Of a DNA stretch of 19,080 nt, positions 13,629 through 19,080 are shown one piece after another; position 1 is the first letter of the stretch, and every line of letters begins with the position of its first letter. Source of the stretch: Candidatus Anoxychlamydiales bacterium (lineage in GTDB: Bacteria > Chlamydiota > Chlamydiia > Chlamydiales > SM23-39); NCBI GenBank assembly GCA_011064905.1, contig JAAKFW010000006.1, positions 1 through 19,080 on the forward strand, in the 5' to 3' direction. Below the pieces are notes generated by a model. It had not been told where the DNA came from. It did no database searches and saw only the letters and a list, made by a program, of their open reading frames with translations. The position numbers and the translations under genes are program-made.

Positions 13629-13883
13629 ATGAATACTTTTGAAAAAATATACTGTGAAGTAAAAAAAATTAAAAAAGGCAAAACCAAAACTTATGGCTAC
13701 ATTGCAAAAAAAGTTGGGACAACTCCTAGAGTAGTAGGTTTTGCTTTGCATAAAAATCCCGATCCTAAAAACATTCCGTGCCACAGAGTTATTTTTAAAG
13801 ATGGTTCTCTTTCTAACTCATACGCATTTGGAGGAAGAAAAGTCCAAGAAAAAAAGCTAAGAGAGGAAAAAACTCTAAAATGA
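13629..13883 (+). CDS. One-domain MGMT-type DNA alkyltransferase
   Basis: An 84-residue protein equal to the DNA-binding/active-site domain of O6-alkylguanine-DNA alkyltransferase (Ada-C/Ogt), without the N-terminal domain of the full enzymes. PCHRV (50-54) holds the alkyl-accepting Cys51, so it is not the inactive Atl type (PWHRV). TYGYIA (21-26) and Arg34 in TTPRVVG correspond to the conserved Tyr and the arginine finger that flips the base out. The family's C-terminal FGGRxxQKxLLxxEG is here FGGRKVQEKKLREE, a near-normal end. AGGGAAA precedes the ATG. The 3' end overlaps the converging nitroreductase gene by nine bases. Either a genuine repair protein that accepts a small substrate or an Atl-like lesion sensor. 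Confidence 0.88.
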   Translation: MNTFEKIYCEVKKIKKGKTKTYGYIAKKVGTTPRVVGFALHKNPDPKNIPCHRVIFKDGSLSNSYAFGGRKVQEKKLREEKTLK

Positions 13884-14384
13884 ATTATAGTGGATTCTGT
13901 CTTTTTTAAATCTATCAACTTTCTTAATCTCTTCATCTGAATATCCCATAGGTATTAGAGATATTGGAATAATATGTTTTGGGAGATTTAATAATTTTAT
14001 AAAAGCATCAATATGCTCCTTTCTAAAATATACTCCCACCCAAACAGAACCGATGTGTTTATCATGAGCTGCAAGCATTATATTTTGAGTTGCAGCTGCG
14101 CAATCGAATACCCACATATCTTTAGATTGTTCTTTTGTTAAATCTGCGCATACAAGTATTGCTAAAGGAGCTGTTTTGCACATGCTAGCATAGGGATGGA
14201 TATTTGGGATATCATCTAAGAGTTTTCTATCATCTATAACTATAAATTGCCAAGGTTGCTGATTATATGCAGATGGTGCGTACATTCCTGCTTTTAAAAT
14301 ATCATCTAGTATCTCTTTTGAGATTTTTTTATCTTTAAATTTTCTTATACTTCTTCTTGTGAAAATTGCATCTAAAGTTTCCAT
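13875..14384 (-). CDS. Nitroreductase family protein
   Basis: An FMN-dependent oxidoreductase of 169 residues in the small nitroreductase/SagB-like group, reducing nitro-compounds, quinones or flavins with NAD(P)H. FMN-binding motifs are TRRSIRKF (9-16), APSAYNQQPWQF (36-47) and IGSVWVGVYF (111-120), and the C-terminal MGYSDEE (146-152) and the RFKKDRIHY stretch are typical. The ATG is preceded by AGGAC. It overlaps the alkyltransferase gene tail-to-tail by nine bases. Its physiological substrate cannot be read from the sequence. Common in anaerobic or microaerobic organisms. Confidence 0.93.
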   Translation of the reverse strand: METLDAIFTRRSIRKFKDKKISKEILDDILKAGMYAPSAYNQQPWQFIVIDDRKLLDDIPNIHPYASMCKTAPLAILVCADLTKEQSKDMWVFDCAAATQNIMLAAHDKHIGSVWVGVYFRKEHIDAFIKLLNLPKHIIPISLIPMGYSDEEIKKVDRFKKDRIHYNSF

Positions 14385-14431
14385 TAAAGTCCTATTTTCA
14401 ATCTAATATGAAAATAACATCGATGAGAAAT

Positions 14432-14451
14432 AAAAAAAACTAAAGAGTTTT
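14432..14451 (-). terminator. Possible weak terminator after the two-hairpin membrane protein
   Basis: Read on the minus strand, AAAACT-CTTT-AGTTTT is a six-bp hairpin whose distal arm merges into a run of T (plus-strand A8 at 14432-14439). Just one G-C pair, so it is uncertain. Confidence 0.35.
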
Positions 14452-14464
14452 ATTAGATATAGTT

Positions 14465-14962
14465 TTAGCTAGCTGAAACGATCGCTTTTTTAGAAAAATT
14501 TCGATAGAGATTGTATGCTGCTTCAGACGTAGCTATACCACTAATGCATGGAGCTAAATAATAAGTTGGATCACATACAGGGCAAATAGTTTTTTCTAAT
14601 AGTACACCAATAATACCCAAAATATTTAGAGCTAAATTCGTGCTTGTAACGGCTCTTTTACGAGCTTTGTTGTTTGCTTTTTGAATAGCTAAACCAAGCA
14701 AAGAAGCAAATAAAAATCGATAAGGACCATGGAAAAGAGCAAATATAGATAAAACAGCAAAAATTACATTTATATAATTATTTTCTGCAAATTTTTTAAT
14801 TTTTGAAGTTGTTTTCGATAAAGCTTTTCTAGTTGAGGTTTTTATAGATTCAACTTTTCTTCCAAATGATAGATTGCTTTTTGAAATATCTTTCTTTGTC
14901 TCATGAAATTTGGTTTCTACGGAATCTATAAAACTAGGTTTTGTTGTAGTTCTTGTAGTCAT
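14465..14962 (-). CDS. Membrane protein with two bilobed hydrophobic hairpins (Inc-like), unknown function
   Basis: A 165-residue protein I do not recognise. Residues 1-60 are a hydrophilic, Ser/Thr/Lys-rich tail, beginning MTTRTTTKPS. Hydrophobic lobes at about 64-78 and 82-93 are joined by a very short turn (HGPYR), giving a tight hairpin. A second pair lies at about 108-122 and 134-146, separated by a Cys-rich segment, EKTICPVCDPTYYLAPC (123-139). Closely spaced bilobed hydrophobic hairpins with long polar ends are the known mark of chlamydial inclusion-membrane (Inc) proteins, which lack classical signal peptides and are secreted by type III. That is a structural resemblance only. An ordinary inner-membrane protein is equally possible. 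A weak GAG precedes the ATG. Confidence 0.65.
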   Translation of the reverse strand: MTTRTTTKPSFIDSVETKFHETKKDISKSNLSFGRKVESIKTSTRKALSKTTSKIKKFAENNYINVIFAVLSIFALFHGPYRFLFASLLGLAIQKANNKARKRAVTSTNLALNILGIIGVLLEKTICPVCDPTYYLAPCISGIATSEAAYNLYRNFSKKAIVSAS

Positions 14963-15023
14963 ATCTCTAGCAACTCAGGTTATTAGTAAATCTATTTAAA
15001 TTTTATAATAGATCTTATTTTTT

Positions 15024-16007
15024 TTAGAAATTTAGCATCGCATAAAATGTAAGCCCATGCATTTGAAGGGTATTATTTGTAAATCTAGATTGAGCATTTG
15101 AGCTAGCGGTTACTTGATAGAGAGATCTATTTGTTTGAGATAGATTAAACCAAACATTCATCTCATAGTTAGCAACGAGTTTGAGCTTTGCGCTAGAAAA
15201 ATCTTTTTGCCAAGCCGGTCCTAGTTGAAACTGCAAATTTGTTACTACTCTAAAATCATCTAAATGTGCATTTTCAACTCTGTTCGAATCTACATTATCA
15301 TATGCTCTCATCCAAGTGTCATAGTTTCCAAAAATTGTTGCTATAGTTGATTTTCCATTCCATGAAAAACCTTTTTTCATAGTCCAATCAAAATCGAGTC
15401 CTGTTTTAATGCCAGCTCCTTTAAAATGCCAAGAGGGGGTAATAACTCTCATGTTTGAGCTACTATCAAAAAATCTAGTCTCCCAATCTCTTTTTATCCA
15501 AACTCCACTAAGACCTGATAAAAAAGAGAGCTTTACATTTTCAGAGGTTTGAAAAAGTCTTTCTAGTAGAAGATTTGCAAAATCTGCTGAAATCCTAACT
15601 CTGCTAGTAGCTTTTGTAAGAGTGAAACTACTTGGTAGCTGAAACGTTGAAGACATCTGTTTGTTTTCAGCATTTAAAATCTCTTGAGAATCATTAGGAT
15701 TGATCTTGCCATAGTTTCCATCGATGGTCCATTTATCAAAGTCCATTTGATATTTAAAACCCACTCTAAAACCTAATTGCCATGAATATGTTGCTCTTTT
15801 AACATCTCCACCAAGACCAGTTGGCGCCGATGATGCTATTTGATTATCATAGACGTAATCTAAACCGTCTTCAAAAGTTTTCCAAAAAAGAAGATCTGAA
15901 TATAGAAATATTTTTTTTTGTTTTTCCTCTACAAAATTCGATGAGATGTTGCAATAAGAAAATAAAAACAGTGGAAATAAAGTGAAATAAAAAGCTAGTT
16001 TTTTCAT
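15024..16007 (-). CDS. Outer-membrane porin of the Lpg1974/MOMP-like family
   Basis: A 327-residue exported beta-barrel. A signal peptide (about 1-19, MKKLAFYFTLFPLFLFSYC) is followed by FLYSDLLFWKTFEDGLDYV (34-52), the typical opening of the Lpg1974-type porins common in Chlamydiota and Legionella. Alternating aromatic/polar strands run along the length (for example SWQLGFRVGFKYQMDFDKW, about 75-93), and the chain ends in FYAMLNF, with the C-terminal Phe recognised by BamA. GGAG sits just before the ATG. The barrel would form a pore or adhesin in the outer membrane. A perfect TATAAT lies 22 bases upstream. The protein is probably abundant. The position of the cleavage site is uncertain because the region before Cys19 is not a clean lipobox. 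Confidence 0.85.
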   Translation of the reverse strand: MKKLAFYFTLFPLFLFSYCNISSNFVEEKQKKIFLYSDLLFWKTFEDGLDYVYDNQIASSAPTGLGGDVKRATYSWQLGFRVGFKYQMDFDKWTIDGNYGKINPNDSQEILNAENKQMSSTFQLPSSFTLTKATSRVRISADFANLLLERLFQTSENVKLSFLSGLSGVWIKRDWETRFFDSSSNMRVITPSWHFKGAGIKTGLDFDWTMKKGFSWNGKSTIATIFGNYDTWMRAYDNVDSNRVENAHLDDFRVVTNLQFQLGPAWQKDFSSAKLKLVANYEMNVWFNLSQTNRSLYQVTASSNAQSRFTNNTLQMHGLTFYAMLNF

Positions 16008-16029
16008 AATGTCTCCTTAAGGCTTATTT

Positions 16030-16035
16030 ATTATA
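16030..16035 (-). promoter_or_regulatory. -10 box upstream of the porin gene
   Basis: A perfect TATAAT on the minus strand, 22 bases before the porin ATG, leaving room for a short leader that contains the GGAG. No matching -35 is seen at 16-18 bases. AT-rich DNA makes such matches common. Confidence 0.35.
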
Positions 16036-16135
16036 AAAATTATTTTTTTTACAAGGCTTATGTATCAAAAAATTTTATCTTATTTTAAAAAAACATGAAA
16101 AATTTCCTTATAAAATAATTTTATATGCGTTTTTA

Positions 16136-17455
16136 ATGTTAATTACCCCTGCTATTTTTAAGATTTTAGATCATAAATTTCAGAAGATATTTTCATTGAA
16201 TAGATATATAAATATTATTGATTTTATTTTTTTAGGATTTTTTACTTTTTGGTATTTTAAAAAAGATAAACTGAAAATAAAATTTTCAAAAAACTTAATC
16301 TTATTAATTTTATATTTACTATTAGCAAGATTATCAATTGTATTTTCAAAAGGAGAGATCCATCATAGAGCATATTACGATCTTTTTAAAACAGCTTTGT
16401 TAATTTTTGTATTGATGAGTTTTTTTACAGAAACTTTACAAAAACATAAAATAGTAATTTTTAAAACGCTGCTCACTTTATTTTTTACATTTGCTCTTTT
16501 TCAAACTAGCCTCGCCATACTTCAATTTGTTTTACAAAAACATCTTGGTTTTGCTTTTTTACACGAACCCTTTTTTGCGCATAATTTAGGTGGTTCTTGT
16601 AAAATTAGTATAGCTGAAAATGCTCAGTTTTTTTTGAAATATCTCTCATCACAAAATAATCAGTTTTTAAGATCTCATGGAACGTTTATTCATCCAAATG
16701 TCTTGTCTGGATTTTTAAATATCTCCTCTCTTTTGACTATGTATTTTATTTATAAAAGTAAAAATAAGATTTTTAGCTTGTTTTTGTTTTTTCAAATCCT
16801 CGCTTTGATATTAACTTTTTCAAGAGCAGGGCTCGCTAGCTTTGCTATCTCCTCTTTTTGTTTTTTTATACTCATGCTTTATAAAAAATATAGAGTAAAA
16901 AAAATGTTTTTATCTTTTTTAGTTATCATTCTATTTCTTGGTGTTTTTGGATCAAAACTGTTAATGGAGAGAGGCTTTTTAGGCTCTTATTTTCAATCTA
17001 AAGATGCATCTACTATGAATAAACAAAGTAATTTTACTAGAGAGTCTTTGAAAAATACATCGATAAATATGATAAAAAAACATCCCTATTTTGGGGTGGG
17101 TTTTAGAAACTTTTTAATTAAAAGAAATGAGTATTCTAATGCAGGCGTTCAAAGAGCATATGTTCACAATATTTATCTTTTAATAGCAGCTGAAACGGGT
17201 TTAATTTCTTTATTAATTTTTCTAATGCTCATTTTTTTTACAATTTATGATACTTTTAGAGCTTCTCTTAACCCTATTTCAATAACCTCTATTTGTATAA
17301 TTTTAAGTTTTATACTTATAGGGTTTTTTGATCACTATCCTATTTCTTCAAACTTTGGAAGGATAGTTATCTTTAGCTTTTTAAGTCTTTTAAATTATTT
17401 TAATGAACTTAGTAGACCTCTTTCATATTCTCAAAAAGCTTTTCTTTATCAATAA
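16136..17455 (+). CDS. O-antigen ligase/polymerase-like membrane protein
   Basis: A 439-residue protein with about 11 hydrophobic helices, of the Wzy/WaaL (O-antigen ligase) superfamily, which moves or polymerises lipid-linked glycans on the periplasmic face. The characteristic pieces are GTFIHPNVLSGFL (182-194), TFSRAGLASF (227-236) with the conserved Arg, and the periplasmic loop HPYFGVGFRNF (316-326) with VHNIYLLIAAETG (343-355), where His344 matches the functional His of WaaL-type enzymes. The ATG has no clear ribosome-binding site, so expression may be low or the start may be wrong. The 3' end overlaps the converging GH130-like gene by 47 bases. Whether it is a ligase or a polymerase cannot be told. 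Confidence 0.86.
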   Translation: MLITPAIFKILDHKFQKIFSLNRYINIIDFIFLGFFTFWYFKKDKLKIKFSKNLILLILYLLLARLSIVFSKGEIHHRAYYDLFKTALLIFVLMSFFTETLQKHKIVIFKTLLTLFFTFALFQTSLAILQFVLQKHLGFAFLHEPFFAHNLGGSCKISIAENAQFFLKYLSSQNNQFLRSHGTFIHPNVLSGFLNISSLLTMYFIYKSKNKIFSLFLFFQILALILTFSRAGLASFAISSFCFFILMLYKKYRVKKMFLSFLVIILFLGVFGSKLLMERGFLGSYFQSKDASTMNKQSNFTRESLKNTSINMIKKHPYFGVGFRNFLIKRNEYSNAGVQRAYVHNIYLLIAAETGLISLLIFLMLIFFTIYDTFRASLNPISITSICIILSFILIGFFDHYPISSNFGRIVIFSFLSLLNYFNELSRPLSYSQKAFLYQ

Positions 17456-18380
17456 TAGCTATTTTGGAATCTTTATCATTTTCGCCATAGGATAAATAAA
17501 TCATATCTTTATTATTTTCTTTTTTTATAACAAAGCCTGTAGGGAAATATACTCTTGTTTTTTTTGAGCTATTTGAAATTATCGGAAATGAAGATACTTT
17601 TCTTACCTTATATGGTGCTTTTAAATCAAATGTATATGCTCCCATAACATAGGTCTTGTTTTTTTTGCTTTTTCCATAAGAGCTATGGAAAAAAGCTAAA
17701 TACTCACCATCTACAACTTTAGCAGGAGTGCCTCCTCTGGGAGATCCCCATTTCCAGAAAAACCTTGAAAACTCCATATTTGGAAAAATTAGATGTTTTA
17801 GAGAGTTTTTCTTTAGATCATCTAGTTGCATAATCTTATGGGGCATTAGCTTATAAGCTAAAAGAAGATTGTCTTGAGCAATTATTGGAACCCAATTTTT
17901 TTCAACGATTTTTAGGTGTTGATCTAAAACTGTTTTATAATCGATAAAAAAATTTTTTAAGTTTATTTTTGCAAGATGCATTGCTCTTGCAAAATGCTCA
18001 ATTGGAAGTATATCGTTATAGAGCAAGAAATAATCGTCTTTAAATTTAAAAATTCTAGGATCTTCAGCGCTGTTTGTTTGAACATCAATTTTTTTGAAAT
18101 GGCCGATCTCTTCAAAGTTTTTATCTAAAAAACTAATTCCAATGTAGCTAGATTTATTTTCATTTACTCTAAATGCTAAAATATAGTTGTCAAAATACTC
18201 TTCTATAGAGGCATTTAACGGATTTTGAACATTTTTAATCTTTATCTCTTTTATCTCTTTTATAATACCGATCTTATCAGCTTTTGAAACATTTTTTAAT
18301 TTTTTATCACCTGAGAAAAAAAAGTAAGTTATTAAAAAAGCAAAAAAAGCTATTGATATATAGAAAATTATTTTTTTCAT
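17409..18380 (-). CDS. Membrane-anchored GH130-like beta-propeller protein
   Basis: A 323-residue protein with one N-terminal transmembrane anchor (about 5-22), then a periplasmic domain matching the five-bladed propeller of the GH130/GH43-like glycosidase superfamily. Typical pieces are AEDPRIFKFKDDYFLLYND (105-123), KNWVPI (161-166), YKLMPHKI (176-183), RGGTPA (215-220), YLAFFHSSYG (227-236), YVMGAYTFDLKAPY (244-257) and VYFPTGF (277-283), then YLSYGENDKDS (295-305). EDPR occupies the position of the catalytic Asp of GH130 mannoside phosphorylases. It may cleave or modify mannose-containing or similar glycans. Whether it is catalytic is unproven. It converges on the ligase-like gene, overlapping by 47 bases, which fits envelope-glycan work. 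Confidence 0.78.
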   Translation of the reverse strand: MKKIIFYISIAFFAFLITYFFFSGDKKLKNVSKADKIGIIKEIKEIKIKNVQNPLNASIEEYFDNYILAFRVNENKSSYIGISFLDKNFEEIGHFKKIDVQTNSAEDPRIFKFKDDYFLLYNDILPIEHFARAMHLAKINLKNFFIDYKTVLDQHLKIVEKNWVPIIAQDNLLLAYKLMPHKIMQLDDLKKNSLKHLIFPNMEFSRFFWKWGSPRGGTPAKVVDGEYLAFFHSSYGKSKKNKTYVMGAYTFDLKAPYKVRKVSSFPIISNSSKKTRVYFPTGFVIKKENNKDMIYLSYGENDKDSKIAIIDKEKLFENMKEVY

Positions 18381-18489
18381 AAAAAGTCTCGATTTATTTT
18401 TTCTATCTATTGTAGAGCAAAAGTTTTATTTTGTTAAAAAAGAAAATAAAGTAATTTGGAATTAAAGGAAAATATTTAGGGTTTTTTTT

Positions 18490-18957
18490 ATGAATTTATA
18501 TCTTATGCAACACGGTCAAGCTAATCTAAAAGAGATAGATATGGAAGAATCTCTTTCTGAAAAAGGACAAGAGATTATAAAAAATTCAGCTATTGGTTTA
18601 ACAAAAATACCGATTAGCTTCGATGTAATTATTTGTAGTCCAAAAAAAAGATCAAAACAAACAGCTCAAATTATAGCTGATGTTTTTAACTTTCCTAAAG
18701 AAAAAATAATAGAGACTGAAAAAGTAAAACCTTTAGCTCCCGCTGAAGAGACTTTAGATTTTATTTCTCAGTATGAAAGAGTTTTTATAGCAGGGCATCT
18801 GCCTTCTATAAAGGCGATAATTTCTTTTCTTTTATATTCAAGATCAACCATAAATATAGATATTCAAAATGGGGGATGTACAAAGCTGGATATCGAAAAA
18901 GATGAAAATATTTTGAAATGGCATTTAACTCCAAATATCTTAAAAAGAATGATCTAA
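18490..18957 (+). CDS. sixA: SixA-like phosphohistidine phosphatase
   Basis: A 155-residue member of the histidine phosphatase superfamily, SixA branch, which removes phosphate from phospho-His of phosphorelay proteins. His8 in LMQHGQA is the phosphate-accepting His, CSPKKRSKQTA (49-59) carries the phosphate-binding Arg54, and AGHLPSI (101-107) holds the second active-site His103. The usual RHG triplet reads QHG here, a change known in some SixA relatives. An AAAGGAAA run lies upstream, followed by a long spacer before the ATG. It overlaps the converging outer-membrane gene by four bases. No histidine kinase is in the window, so its target is unknown. Confidence 0.85.
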   Translation: MNLYLMQHGQANLKEIDMEESLSEKGQEIIKNSAIGLTKIPISFDVIICSPKKRSKQTAQIIADVFNFPKEKIIETEKVKPLAPAEETLDFISQYERVFIAGHLPSIKAIISFLLYSRSTINIDIQNGGCTKLDIEKDENILKWHLTPNILKRMI

Positions 18958-19080
18958 AAATCTATTCTATAACCTAAATGAACTTCATTTGTGATTCTTT
19001 GATTTGTAGAAAAACTAGCAATATACGATAAATTTAAAATAGAGCAGTTTTTGAATCTATAATCTAATCCGCTCTTTAGT
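18954..19080 (-). CDS. Outer-membrane beta-barrel protein, C-terminal part (runs off the window)
   Basis: The last 41 codons of a gene that begins beyond the window. It shows alternating polar/hydrophobic strands (LDYRF, SILNLSYIASF) and ends in VHLGYRIDF followed by TAG, with the terminal Phe/aromatic pattern of outer-membrane barrels recognised by BamA. It resembles an autotransporter or porin beta-domain. It meets the sixA gene tail-to-tail with a four-base overlap. Too short to name a family. Confidence 0.7.
   Translation of the reverse strand, partial: LKSGLDYRFKNCSILNLSYIASFSTNQRITNEVHLGYRIDF

Noticed and set aside
13530..13936. Two minus-strand ORFs overlapping the alkyltransferase gene
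   Set aside because: They are shadows of the alkyltransferase and its flanks. The real minus-strand gene here is the 50-residue ORF at 13403-13555.

Overview
The window is strongly AT-rich, with tightly packed genes and U-tract hairpin terminators. Two protein types suggest a Gram-negative, chlamydia-like (Chlamydiota) bacterium. One is an outer-membrane porin of the Lpg1974/MOMP-like type, with the 'DLLFWKTFEDGLDYV' opening and a C-terminal Phe. The other is a small protein with two hydrophobic hairpins that resembles inclusion-membrane proteins. The lineage is inferred from protein families. There is no rRNA or marker gene to prove it.

Layout. 1-3840: an RRM RNA-binding protein ending at a strong terminator, then two minus-strand genes, a thymidine phosphorylase with a predicted export signal and a DEAD-box RNA helicase with nine 17-18-residue repeats in its tail. 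4014-5993: two plus-strand membrane transporters, one VIT1/CCC1-like and one SSS sodium:solute symporter. 6027-9485: a minus-strand acid-resistance locus, gadC-gadB, followed by a broken class I glutamine amidotransferase (GATase) gene. That gene begins in the same frame as gadB just past the gadB TAG and carries a +1 frameshift. 9547-9924: a decayed YchJ/SEC-C gene. 10040-12646: a four-helix membrane protein with its own terminator, then alr (alanine racemase), cutA and a VanX-like D-Ala-D-Ala dipeptidase. 12675-14962: a metallo-beta-lactamase-fold hydrolase coupled to a newly noted 50-residue ORF, a one-domain MGMT-type alkyltransferase, a nitroreductase and the Inc-like protein. 15024-19080: the porin, an O-antigen ligase-like protein, a membrane-anchored GH130-like beta-propeller, a SixA-like phosphatase, and the 3' end of a second outer-membrane beta-barrel at the window edge.

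How it fits together. GadC imports glutamate and exports GABA while GadB consumes a proton. A GATase able to release glutamate from glutamine would have fed this pathway, but it is now damaged. Alr and the dipeptidase act on D-alanine, so they point to peptidoglycan metabolism. The right third is about the cell envelope.

Most of the window is ordinary, well-recognised families. The most notable points are the gadB/TAG/GATase in-frame arrangement, the exported thymidine phosphorylase, a GadC that lacks the C-terminal plug while GadB keeps its C-terminal histidine, two clearly decayed genes and a third gene with no usable start around the gad locus and the D-Ala genes, and an uncatalogued 50-residue ORF overlapping the start of the hydrolase gene. 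I see no CRISPR array, tRNA, rRNA, insertion sequence or phage module.
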